64,000 nucleotides of DNA from Saposhnikovia divaricata (Eukaryota; Streptophyta; Magnoliopsida; Apiales; Apiaceae), in assembly GCA_036435485.1 (NCBI GenBank), contig CM071598.1:205323148-205387147 (forward strand), in the 5' to 3' direction. This document shows, in pieces, positions 49,322-59,872 of this stretch. Position 1 is the stretch's first letter, and every line of letters begins with the position of its first letter. Under the pieces are notes generated by a model. The model was not told the origin of the DNA. It did no database searches and was given only the letters and a program-made list of their open reading frames with translations. A program made the position numbers and the translations under genes.

Positions 49322-50332
49322 TGTTAGGAATATGTTGTACTTGATGATAACTTCACAATTAATCAAATTGTATAAGGTTTTGTAGCTGTCAACGGATGAG
49401 GATTTATAACTCTATCCGTTGACAGGTGGCTCATCAACGGATGAGGTTTTGTAGCATACTGCAAGTATCTCTATGTTATCAGTTGATAGTGTTTTTATCC
49501 ATAGTCATGTCGACTATCAACGGATAGGCAGAATAGGGTAGCCAATTGTAAATAAGCTATGCTATGTAATTCTGTCTAAGTGAAAGTGTATCAACGGATG
49601 AAGACAAAACTCTATCAACGGATACAACTCAAATCCACTCTATCAACGGATACAGCTCAAGTCTCAATATCAACGGATGCCGCTCAATACATCATCAACG
49701 GATGTCAGTGTACAATATCAACGGATAATCATTGACACTGTCTTCTATGATTAGCTGGGGATTAGCAGTTGATAAGGACATGTTTGACTGACAGATCACA
49801 TGGGTTGATAGTAGATAAAAAAAGCAGTATGGCGCCATACTTTGGAAACACAGAAGAAAGGAGCATTCTATTTACACTATGAATACAAGAAAGGTGCAGG
49901 AGACATGTCTGAACACAAGGACAACCTTTCGGCTACATGTGTATTTGGAGTGTAGTAGCAAGTCAACTAGAATTAGATTAGTATTATCTTATTCCAGTAG
50001 TACTTGTAAAACTTAGGATATATATCCAAGTGTAGCAACTCTTTGTAGGTTAAGAAAACAGACATATTTGCTTAGGGTTTCTTGAATATCCTTAGAAGCA
50101 AAGAGTTGTAAAACGGCAGCTGTGTACATTTTGTATCACAGAGTTTTCTTCAAATAAAAGCTTCAGGTGGTGCATATTAACCACCTGATTTTATATGTGT
50201 TTGTGTTTAAATCTTACATTGCTATTATCTCTGCATAAATTTCTGGAGTTCTTATCAGATATTTATAAATATCAAGAATTGTATTCAACCCCCCCTTCTA
50301 CAATTATACAAGTGTGTAATCTTGGAATAACA
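49322..50332 (+). repeat. 5' LTR of element D
   Basis: A 1011-bp LTR. It has about ten copies of TCAACGGAT (one reversed) between 49389 and 49728, two of which form a 12-bp hairpin (49386-49397 with 49414-49425). GTATTCAACCCCCC near the end is a Sirevirus-type feature. Confidence 0.9.
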
Positions 50333-50334
50333 AT

Positions 50335-50346
50335 TGGTATCAGAGC
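50335..50346 (+). other. Primer binding site of element D
   Basis: TGGTATCAGAGC, two bases after the LTR end, complementary to the 3' end of initiator tRNA-Met. Confidence 0.88.
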
Positions 50347-50391
50347 GAGCTTCTAACATATTTGAAGTTTAAAGATCAACACACTTCCAAC

Positions 50392-52791
50392 ATGTCTAAG
50401 AAGGATTATGGAGTAAAGATTCCAGTTCTTGATAGAGAAAATTACTTTCACTGGAAAGTAAAAATGCGTCTACATCTCTCGTCTATTGATGAGGGCTTTG
50501 TGGATTGTATTGACAAGGGTCCTCACGTTCCAATGAAGACAGCAACAAGAGTTGGTCTGGCTGATGATGTGCCTGACACTCTCATTCCCAAACCTGTTTC
50601 CGAGTGGAGTCTTGAAGATATTGCAGAAGTCCACAAAGACAAAAAGGCCATGAATATTTTGTTCAATGGTCTAGAAACAGACATGGTTGACAATGTTATT
50701 AACTGTACTACCGCCAAGGAAGTATGGGACATTGTTCAAACCCTGTGTGAAGGAACAGAACAGGTAAGGGAAAACAAGATGCAACTACTAATCCAACAGT
50801 ATGAACATTTTCACTTTAAGAGTGGAGAAACATTGAATGATACATTCAGTAGATTTCAAAAGCTACTAAATGGTTTGAAACTGTATGGAAGAATCTATCA
50901 AGTTAAAGATTCTAATCTCGAATTTCTGAGATCACTGCCCAAGGAATGGAAGCCAATGACTGTTTCTCTAAGAAACACTCAAGAGTACAAGACATTTACT
51001 CTTGAAAGGCTCTATGGAACTTTAAAGACCTATGAGCTGGAAATGGAGCAGGATGAAGAGATTGAGAAGTCTCAAAAGAAAAGTGGGTCAGTTGCACTTG
51101 TTGCCAACTTGGAGCAAAAGGAGGAAAGGACAGAAACTGCTAGTTCTACACCAAACAGGGAGGTTTGTAAAGGTAGAGCAGAATCAAGCAGGAGCAAGGA
51201 AAAGGTGTCTGAGGAATTGAATGCTCTTCAGCAGGATGAATTGGATGAGATAGATGAGCACTTAGATTTTCTATCTAGGAGATTCTCTAAGCTGAAATTC
51301 AAGAGAAACTCTGGGGTGGCCAAGCCATTTAACAAGGATTTTTCCACAAGCAACTATGTGGATAAATCCAAAATTAAATGCTACAATTGTGGAATTGCTG
51401 GTCACATGATAAGTGAATGCAGGAAACCTAGATCTGAGAACAAGGGAAAGCCAACTGAGGCTGTTGACTATAAGAAGAAATATTTTGATCTTCTCAGGCA
51501 GAAAGGAAAGGCATTCTTGACCCAAGAGTATGACTGGGCTGTTGATGACAATCATTCTGATGATGATGTTGAGTTAGTCAACCTTGCTTTAATGGCTGAT
51601 TCTGGAGAGCAGGAAGCAAGTTCAGCTAGCAATCAGGTATATTCTACTAATCTCTCTGAGCTCACCAAAGAGGAATGCAATAGTGTTATAGATGAAATGT
51701 CTACTGAACTATATCACTTAAGTGTTACTCTTAAATCACTTACTAAAGAGAACAAAAGGATTAAAGAGACTAATCTGTTTTTAATTGATAGAAATGCTGC
51801 TCTAGAAACTCAATTTCTAGAATTTGAGAAAATGAGAGTTGATTGCAATAATGCTAAAAGTGAACTTGAAGCTGTGTTAAAAAGAGAACTGATTTTAAAA
51901 GACCAGCTGGAAAAAGAACAAGGGATAATTGCTAAATTTCAAAGTTGTAGGAATATTTCACAAAACATAATAGAAGTTCAGGGAATAGAATCATTTGTGA
52001 AGGATACCTGGACTCAAAAGAAAAAGGAGCTAGAACCTGGCCTTGAGGATCTAGAGACTATTTGTGAATCAACGGATAGTGATCATCCGTTGACAGATGA
52101 ACCGTCAACGGATGAGAGGTATCCGTCGACTAACAAAAAGTCTGTTAGTAAGAAGGAACTTAGGAAACTGGATATCAAGTATGGTCCAGTAAACAAGAAT
52201 TTTGTTAGTGGTGAGTGCAGCAAAACCAAATCCAGTGGGAAGGCTAAGACAGGTGATTTACACAACAAAAAGGCTGTTGGTAAATCAGACAATGAAAAGG
52301 TAGAAATTGAGGGCAAAAAGAAAAAGAACAGAAATGGTAAGATAGGCATCAACAAGAAAAACAATTACTCTCCTGACAAGTTTGCTCCTAGGAAAACTTG
52401 TAGTAATTGTAATAGTGTCAATCATCTATCTTCTAATTGCAAGATTGTCAACAAGGCTCCTGTTCATGTACCTCAACCAATGCCATGTATGCCTGCAATG
52501 CCTGGTTTGTATCAAAATGCTAGTTTTTCAAATCCATATGTGAACATGCCATATATGTCTAATCCTTACTTTCAATCTATGAATGTGTCACAAATGTCAT
52601 GGAACATACCTAACATGAATAATATGTATGCCAATTTTCCACACATGCATGCATCCAATATTCATGCAAATGAGCATTTGTCAAACCCCATCACTCAAGC
52701 ATCTACACCTAAGTTGAAGAATGCTAAGAGTGCAAAGTCAAAGGCTAACAAGAAAGGACCCAAGGAAGCTTGGGTACCAAAATCAACTTGA
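50392..52791 (+). CDS. gag: Gag polyprotein of element D, intact
   Basis: ATG 50392 opens a 799-residue frame without internal stops (the frame is open from 50362 but has no ATG before 50392). Residues ~1-240 form a UBN2-type capsid domain (YFHWKVKMRLHL, CTTAKEVWDIVQTLCEG, LIQQYEHFHF, FLRSLPKEWK). A zinc knuckle CYNCGIAGHMISEC lies at about 330-343. It is followed by an acidic, coiled-coil-rich region, a basic KKKKNRNGKIG block, and a second knuckle CSNCNSVNHLSSNC at about 670-683. Next is a Met/Pro/Asn-rich stretch of about 80 residues, and the protein ends WVPKST. Gag should assemble cytoplasmic particles around element RNA. Part of the coding sequence (52069-52130) is built from the LTR motif TCAACGGAT. 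The length and two knuckles fit Sirevirus Gag. Confidence 0.88.
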   Translation: MSKKDYGVKIPVLDRENYFHWKVKMRLHLSSIDEGFVDCIDKGPHVPMKTATRVGLADDVPDTLIPKPVSEWSLEDIAEVHKDKKAMNILFNGLETDMVDNVINCTTAKEVWDIVQTLCEGTEQVRENKMQLLIQQYEHFHFKSGETLNDTFSRFQKLLNGLKLYGRIYQVKDSNLEFLRSLPKEWKPMTVSLRNTQEYKTFTLERLYGTLKTYELEMEQDEEIEKSQKKSGSVALVANLEQKEERTETASSTPNREVCKGRAESSRSKEKVSEELNALQQDELDEIDEHLDFLSRRFSKLKFKRNSGVAKPFNKDFSTSNYVDKSKIKCYNCGIAGHMISECRKPRSENKGKPTEAVDYKKKYFDLLRQKGKAFLTQEYDWAVDDNHSDDDVELVNLALMADSGEQEASSASNQVYSTNLSELTKEECNSVIDEMSTELYHLSVTLKSLTKENKRIKETNLFLIDRNAALETQFLEFEKMRVDCNNAKSELEAVLKRELILKDQLEKEQGIIAKFQSCRNISQNIIEVQGIESFVKDTWTQKKKELEPGLEDLETICESTDSDHPLTDEPSTDERYPSTNKKSVSKKELRKLDIKYGPVNKNFVSGECSKTKSSGKAKTGDLHNKKAVGKSDNEKVEIEGKKKKNRNGKIGINKKNNYSPDKFAPRKTCSNCNSVNHLSSNCKIVNKAPVHVPQPMPCMPAMPGLYQNASFSNPYVNMPYMSNPYFQSMNVSQMSWNIPNMNNMYANFPHMHASNIHANEHLSNPITQASTPKLKNAKSAKSKANKKGPKEAWVPKST

Positions 52792-52813
52792 TTTGTTTTT
52801 GAAATGTGTGCAG
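52774..52813 (+). other. 40-nt GT...AG segment at the element D gag-pol junction
   Basis: It begins GTACC after a TGG codon near the end of gag and ends TTTGAAATGTGTGCAG before GGAAAC, with the gag stop TGA inside. Gag is in one frame and pol in the next. Removing exactly 40 nt would bring them into register, just as removal of the 39-nt segment would in copia B, where no shift is needed. Splicing is not shown; alternatives are a programmed frameshift or separate initiation of pol. Confidence 0.4.
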
Positions 52814-55800
52814 GGAAACAGAAGGAATCTATGGTACCTAGACAGTGGATGCTCTAGGCACATGACAGGAGATTCAACCCTGCTCACAGAGTTCAAGGAA
52901 GGAGCTGGCCCTAGAATTACCTTTGGAGATGACAGCAAAGGATATACTAAGGGATATGGCCTGATTTCAAAAGACAATGTCATCATTGAAGAAGTGGCTT
53001 TAGTTGAAGGTTTGAAGCACAATTTGCTGAGTATCAGTCAGATTTGTGACAAAGACTATGAAGTAAAGTTCACAAAAGAAGCCTGTGTTGTTTCTGCCAA
53101 GGAAGACAACAATGTGGTATTGACAGGCTTTAGAAAAGGAAATGTTTACATAGCTGACTTCAATTCAACATGCTCAGAATCCATTACTTGTCTCTTCAGC
53201 AAAGCAAGTAAGGATGAGAGTTGGCTATGGCATAAGAAGCTGTCACATTTGAATTTTAAAGTTATGAATGATTTGGTAAGAAAGGATCTTGCTAGAGGAA
53301 TCCCTCAATTGGAGTTTGTCAAAGATGGGCTGTGTGATGCCTGCCAATTAGGGAAACAAAAGAAATCATCCTTCAAAAGCAAGACAGAGTCATCCATTGT
53401 TAAGCCTCTTCAATTGCTGCATATGGACTTATTTGGTCCAGTAAATGTCATGTCTATTTCAAAGAAGAAATACTGTCTGGTGATTGTAGATGATTTTTCT
53501 AAGTTCACATGGACCTTCTTCCTGCACTCCAAGGATTGTGCAAGTGAAATCATCATCAATCATCTCAGAATGCTAAACAATGGTTCTGAAGACAGAGTAC
53601 AAAGAATCAGGAGTGACAATGGTACTGAATTCAAGAATTCCACAATGAAGATTTTCTGTGAAGAGAATGGAATTGTCCATGAGTTTTCTGCTGCCAGAAC
53701 ACCTCAACAAAATGGAGTTGTTGAAAGGAAAAATAGAACTCTCATTGAAGCAGCTAGAACAATGTTAAGTGAATCAAGGTTACCAACATATTTCTGGGCT
53801 GAAGCTGTCAACACTGCATGCTTTACTCAGAATATTTCCTTGGTCAATTAAGCTAGAGGAATGACTCCTTATCAGTTATTAACCAACAATAAACCAACCT
53901 TAGCTTTCCTACATGTCTTTGGGTGTAAGTGTTTTGTGCTAAGGAATCATGGAGATAACTTGGGCAAATTTGAAGCAAAGGCAGATGAAGCTATATTCGT
54001 TGGATATGCAGCAGGGAAAGCCTACAAGGTCTACAATCTAAGAACCAACATTGTTATGGAATCTGTACATGTTGTGTTTGATGATCAAAAGATTCTAGGC
54101 CTAAATGATGAAGGTTACCATGAAAAGTTGGAATTTGAGAATGAAGGTGAAGGAAGAATGTACTATCATGATGATGAGGAAAATGAAGATCATGACCACA
54201 GAGATCCACCTAGAGCTGTTATACCAACTAGAAGTGATGCTTACACTGAAAATGAAGCATCCGTTGACAGTCATTCTGCAACATCCGTTGACAGTCATTC
54301 TGCAACATCCGTTGACACTATTAGAGATGCATCCGTTGACAGATATTCTCAAGCATCCGTCGACAGGAAAAATGATGCATCCATTGACAGTCAACTTCAT
54401 AATTCAGCAAGGACAACAAACTCAGGGGGAGTTTCTCAAGGTCAAAATTCAATGCTAAATCAACATGATCATGGAAATGAAGCAACCTCATCAAGATCAA
54501 ACCTTCCACCTGCAAGAAAATGGACTAGAAATCATCCATTTGAGTTAATCATTGGTGAATCAAATTCAAGAGTCCAAACTAGAAGGGCCACTCAAGCAGA
54601 ATGTCTATACAGTAGCTTCCTGTCTCAAGAGGAACCTAAGAAAGTGGAAGATGCCCTTCTAGATCCAGATTGGGTGTTAGCAATGCAAGAAGAGCTAAAC
54701 CAATTTGAAAGAAATAAAGTATGGAAACTTGTGCCCAAACCTGATGATAGAAGTGTCATAGGTACTAAATGGGTTCACAAGAATAAGACAGATGAAAATG
54801 GCATAATTGTGAGGAATAAAGCTAGATTAGTGGCAAAGGGCTATTCTCAAGAAGAAGGAATAGATTTTGATGAAACTTTTGCTCCAGTGGCAAGACTTGA
54901 GGCAATAAGAATCTTTCTAGCCTATGCAGCACATGCCAATTTCAAAGTCTATCAGATGGATGTCAAAAGTGCCTTTCTAAATGGGGAACTAGAAGAAGAG
55001 GTCTATGTCCATCAACCTCCTGGTTTTGAGGATCCAGAATTTCCAGAATATGTATATCTTCTCATGAAAGCACTTTATGGTTTGAAGCAAGCACCAAGAG
55101 CCTGGTATGACACTTTATCTCAATTTCTTTTGGAGAACCACTTCACTAGAGGTACAGTAGATAAAACCTTATTTCATAGGGATATTAATGGCTCTTCAAT
55201 ACTTGTTCAAATCTATGTAGATGATATTATTTTTGGGTCTACAGATGAGAAGCTTTGCAAAAAGTTTGCCAAACTTATGCAAAGTAGGTATGAAATGAGC
55301 ATGATGGGTGAATTAACTTACTTTCTTGGCCTACAAGTAAAGCAAGTTAATGAGGGCATTTTCATAAGTCAAACAAAATATATTTATGATCTCTTAAAGA
55401 AATTTGACTTAATGGATTGTACATCTGCTAAAACACCTATGGCCACTGCAACTAAGCTTGAGTTGAATACTAAGGAAAAGTCTGTGGACATCTCAAGCTA
55501 TAGAGGCATGGTAGGTTCACTTCTATACCTAACAGCTAGTAGACCTGATATAATGTTTTCTACTTGTCTTTGTGCTAGATTTCAAGCTGACTCTAGAGAG
55601 TCTCACTTAATAGCTATTAAAAGAATTTTCAGGTATCTCAAGGGAACACCAAACCTTGGCATTTGGTACCCAAGAGAATCTGGTTTTGATCTAACTGGCT
55701 ATTCAGATGCAGATTATGCAGGTTGCAGAGTTGATAGGAAAAGTACTACAGGTTCCTGTCAATTTCTAGGAAACATGCTTGTTTCATGGTTCAGTAAGAA

Positions 55801-56155
55801 ACAAAACTCAGTCTCCACTTCTACAGCTGAAGCTGAGTACATTGCTGCTGGAAGCTGTTGCGCACAGATTCTATGGATGAGAAACCAACTCATTGACTAT
55901 GGTCTAAAAGTTGAGAAGATTCCAATTTTCTGTGACAACACAAGTGCTATTGCCATCACAGGGAATCCAGTGCAAAATTCGAGAACCAAGCACATTGACA
56001 TCAAATACCACTTCATTAGAGAACATGTGATGAATGGTACAGTAGAACACTTTGTGCCAAGTGAAATGCAGCTTGCAGATATCTTCACCAAGCCTCTTGA
56101 TGAATCCACATTCATAAGATTGGTAGGTGAGCTAGGTATGCTTAACTTGTCATAA
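52814..56155 (+). pseudogene. pol: Element D pol, one in-frame stop
   Basis: A nearly complete copia Pol frame of about 1113 codons. It comprises protease (LDSGCSRHMTGD), pre-integrase zinc region (WHKKLSHLNF, CDACQLGKQ), integrase core (HMDLFGPVN, RSDNGTEFKN, NGVVERKNRTLIEAA), reverse transcriptase (GTKWVHKNKTDENG, MDVKSAFLNGELEEEVYV, YVDDIIFGSTDEKL) and RNase H (GYSDADYAG, STAEAEYIAAGS, CDNTSAI, DIFTKPLDESTF). A TAA at 53849-53851 (about codon 346, at the end of the integrase core) truncates it. All visible catalytic residues are kept. The integrase-reverse transcriptase linker (54255-54400) encodes repeated ASVDS-like units derived from the ATCCGTTGA motif. Confidence 0.92.
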
Positions 56156-56658
56156 TTCCTAGTGATATTTGATTTCAATGAATTGAAGCTAGAAATGTGT
56201 TTTGATTTACTTGAAAGTTAAAACTTTCAGAAAAATTTTTCTGCAGAAATTTTGCCTAAGGCAAAATTAGCTTATCAACGGATATCCTTTTATCCGTTGA
56301 TAGTATAAACACATAACTAGATTTTTGCATGTCAACGGGTAACAGGCTATCCACGTCATCAACGGATAAACTATATCTCAACCGTTCATTCTATATCTGT
56401 TGATATACATTTGTTTTATAACCGTTGGTAACCGTGTATATCTAATCATGGCTGTACTTATTCTCTTTTTATTTATTATCTGACAGTTACTTTTGACCAA
56501 TGGAGTAATTACTTTTAATTATTTCATTTTTAATTCTTGAAAAATATAAAAGGCGGACTTGTACTCTCACATCTCACTTTTATTCATTTTCAAGCATATC
56601 AAAAGTTAACTGCATCTTCTTCCCTAAAACTCTCTGTAACCAAAGTTCAATCACTTCA
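56156..56658 (+). promoter_or_regulatory. pol-ORF3 spacer of element D with repeated TCAACGGAT motif
   Basis: No gene is seen. ATCAACGGATA and ATCCGTTGATA variants occur at about 56274, 56293, 56330, 56357 and 56395 in both orientations. A TATA-like AAAAATATAAAAGGC lies at about 56540-56554, some 105 bases before the ORF3 ATG, so ORF3 could have its own promoter. That is inference from position and sequence only. Confidence 0.5.
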
Positions 56659-59600
56659 ATGGCGCCTATTGTTAAGATGATGTCCTCCACTGGGTTTACC
56701 TATGAGAAGAACAATTTCGCGGCCTTTGTTGACACAGTGAATGCTCCAGAAGCTTACCACACTTTGATGAGTTTCGTGAAGAAATGCAAACTGTCATATG
56801 CTATGATGGCCACCACTCCCTTAATCCACGAGGTAATTGAAGAAATGTGGACATCTGCTGAGTACAATGGCACAGACGGTACAATTGCTTTTTCTTTAAA
56901 GGGTAAAAACTATGTGGTTAATTCTGATGTAATAACTGCTTGTTTAAATTTGCCTGAGAATAACTGTCTGAAAGTACCCACTGATGCTGAAATTGTTGCC
57001 ATGCTTAATTCTATTAATTATGCCCTTAGTACTGAAAACTTAGGGAAAATTGTTAGGAAAGGAATGGTTAAAGAATGGAGCTATTTCTGTGATGCCTTCA
57101 TTAAAACTTTTTCAGGAAAAATTAGTAATTTTGATGTTCACCCTGTCCCTCACCACTCACTACCACCTTCACACTCCCCTCAAGAGTTTTGGTAGGTTTT
57201 ACAACAGGTGTCTTTTGAGAGACACTTGAGGTTTGCTTTTTAGACTGTGATTTTGGAACTCTGGATTTGGTCACTTTGGTAGGAGCCTGTTTGGTCACAA
57301 CTACAGACTCCATTGTGACACTAGAAGGCAAAGAAATTTGGGGGTTGGAGATAGGGGTTTCAGAGTTAGAGATAGTTACCTGAACAATTGGTAGATATAC
57401 CAATTGTACTCCTGCATTGAGGTTCATTCGAATCAAGTCACTTAAGACTCTCTTCTCCTGAACAAAACATTGGAACTTGTTATCCGGGTTAGCAATGGAT
57501 AGCTTATTCTCAGATACATGCAGTGCTAAGAGCATTAAAAATCTAGCAAAGTAGATATTCTTGCTCCTAGTTTCCTTTTTACCCAACTTTGCAGCTATCT
57601 CATACATAACTAATGTGCCAAAATTATAGAATTTATCATTCAAAAGCATACACATCATTGTTAGCATGGACTGGGTAACAGCATCAAAATTCAGAGATCC
57701 AACTTAGAGGAGGTCAAACAAGAAATCAAAGATGTGAAGATCTCTGTGGATTCCAAGCTAGAGCAACTAGCTCCTACAGCCACTCAGAGGGTGTTGCAAC
57801 AAAGGTTCATCAAAGAAGACAACCTGGCTAAGTCTGTGCAACTCCTCACCTCAAGAGTGGAAAAGATGGAATCCCAGATGGAGCAATTTCTTCAACATCA
57901 GAAACTGCAAACCCAACTGCTAGAAAAGTTAGTTGCAGCCCCAACTTCTAGTCAAACCCTTGATGCTAACAAAAAGGGGGAGAAAGTGGAAGAGGCTATG
58001 GCAACTACAAGTCAAAAAATCTTAATTTCTGAAAGCAGGGAAGCAGCAAGTGAGGGGGAGCAGCAGCCTACCATAGTGGTCAATCCACAAGAATTCATTG
58101 TCACAGCTTCCCCCAGCAAATCCAAATATGAACAAATAGCTCTATCTGAAGAGTTTGATTTCTCAAACTTGACAGAAGAGGAAAAGCTAGCCAAAATTGA
58201 AGCTCTACAAAAGATGAAAGAGGAAAACTATGAAAGGATAATGAGGACAGAAAGATTGATCAATCAATCTATTGCATCAACTCTGTTCTCTAGCCAAACC
58301 TCAGCTCCAACAATATCTACAACAATTCTGAAGGTGCTCACTCCAGCAATTGTGGCTCCTACATTCTATGATGCTGAGCCTTCTCATGTTAAGGAATTAG
58401 AACCCTACATCAAAACAAGACCCTTCTCACCACCAAAAGCAAATGGGAAGAACAAGTTACAACTGGACTTTCCATTTCCCAAGGATGATGAAGAGAAGCT
58501 GATGGGTAAGGCAATCAAGGAATTCAAGGAGAAGACTAACAGTTGTGTAAGAGAATGGATGGCTGTAATCATAAGGAATGGAAAAGTTCTAAACATATCC
58601 AACAGCCATCCTAGATTTGTTGAAGCCAAGAGAGAAGAGACTTCAAGGCTGCTAAGAGAATCTCAACCAAGCACTGAATATCAATATGAAAACTCAGATG
58701 AGAAGCAAGCAAGGCTAGCTCAAGAGTTATTGGATGAGGTAGAGGATGAATTGAGGGAACCTGAGGAAGTCCCCAAATTCAAAAAGAAAGGGAAATCAGT
58801 CCCCAAATCCAAGAGAATAAAATCAAAGGCAAGGAGGCCTGTCTCTCCAGAAATTGAAAACAAGGAGACAGTTGGTTCATCACAACCTATTGATGTAAAA
58901 GTATTCAACCCAGATGTGAATTTCCATGGTGAGCCTATAGTACCTAAAGAGGAACCAATGAATCTTGACTCCATTGAGGTTCCTTCATTCTTGCTGAAGC
59001 CTCAATAGAAGCCTATACAGAAGAAAAGGAAACCAAGGAAGCAACCTTCAAAGGAACCAATTCAAGTTGCTAGGGTACCTGCTATTGTCAGGCAGCCAAT
59101 CTTGGAAAACAAGGATGATTTTATCTATCAGGCAGATATTGAAGAATACTCTGGCATGAATCTTTATCTGGATGAATTGTCAGAAGTAAGAGGAATTGAC
59201 AAATATAGACATTTGCCTGAAAGATTGGTCTTTGTATACAAGGGAGGAATGGAAAGGACATGGCCACTACAAAGGGTTCTTGGAGAAAATTATCATACCT
59301 TAACCAAAGTGTTCTCTGCAATCAAGAGGTACACAGGGTTCTCCAAGATAGCAAAAGGGGAGATACTGGATAGAATAGAACAAATAAGGAGGGAATGGAA
59401 CTCACCATCAAGTCTACCAAGGAAAATGAAGATCCCATACAATGGACAGAAAATCCACCTTCAACCTTTCTGGATGATGGAGTTCAGGGATGAAGATGGT
59501 AACAGGAGATTCTTCAGGTTAGAAGACCAACTACCAAAGGCTAGTTCTCAATACCTGAGATGGCTACAACAAAAGCTAAATCGAAAGGTAGATGAAGAAG

Positions 59601-59698
59601 ATGCCTTCTATAGGCAACTCCAAATACAGATTGAGTCCAACTTTGCCAAAGAAGGAAAATCAAGGGTGATGCCAACAAGAGGAAAGAAAAAGTCTTAA
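56659..59698 (+). pseudogene. ORF3 of element D: extra ORF after pol, inverted inside
   Basis: ATG 56659 opens an N-terminal domain (HEVIEEMWTSAEYNG, TDAEIVAMLNSINYAL, MVKEWSYFCDAFIKTF) homologous to ORF3 of element C, with the shared KEWSY core and TDAE segment. At 57136 the frame runs into a segment lying in reverse (57137-57681). That segment carries the rest of this domain on the minus strand (open frame 57667-57122). From 57682 the plus-strand frame resumes with a coiled coil (about 57740-57950), a KGEK basic linker, a charged region, TAG at 59006, and a C-terminal domain to 59698 (ERLVFVYKGGMERTWPLQRVL). The order of parts matches ORF3 of C, but sequence similarity is low outside short cores. 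It may correspond to the envelope-like ORF of Sireviruses by position; no signal peptide or membrane span is evident. Function is unknown. Confidence 0.82.
57137..57681 (-). other. Inverted segment inside ORF3 of element D
   Basis: The 545-bp segment is bounded by the 10-bp inverted repeats AATTTTGATG (57127-57136) and CATCAAAATT (57682-57691). A 181-codon open frame runs on its minus strand, and its content continues the ORF3 N-terminal domain. At the left border the two frames agree when the segment is read in reverse; at the right border they differ by one base. Confidence 0.8.
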
Positions 59699-59860
59699 TC
59701 TGCTCAGTCTAGAGGAGCACTTCTCTGTAAATTTCTCAAACTTTCATTTTTTTTAATTTTTGTAGCTTAATACAATTTATGCATTGTTCTTTATATATCT
59801 TTAGGAATGTTTTGTTATCATCAAGGTCCTGAATTTATGCTTTATTGCCATCAAGTATAA

Positions 59861-59870
59861 ATTGGGGGAG
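59861..59870 (+). other. Polypurine tract of element D
   Basis: ATTGGGGGAG lies two bases before the TGTTAG start of the 3' LTR and would prime plus-strand DNA. Similar GGGGGAG strings occur inside pol (54425) and ORF3 (57976 and 58054). Confidence 0.88.
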
Positions 59871-59872
59871 AT

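Noticed and set aside
49389..49728. CRISPR-like look of the regularly spaced TCAACGGAT copies in the element D LTR
   Set aside because: The repeat is only 9 bp, spacing is irregular, orientation varies, and the array lies in a plant retrotransposon LTR.
54101..54515. Out-of-frame repeats with VNGC or HPLTVILQ units in element D
   Set aside because: They are frame shadows of the ATCCGTTGA repeat in the pol linker.
56659..59698. ORF3 of element D as a classical envelope glycoprotein
   Set aside because: No signal peptide, transmembrane span or cysteine pattern could be seen; only the position matches the Sirevirus envelope-like ORF.
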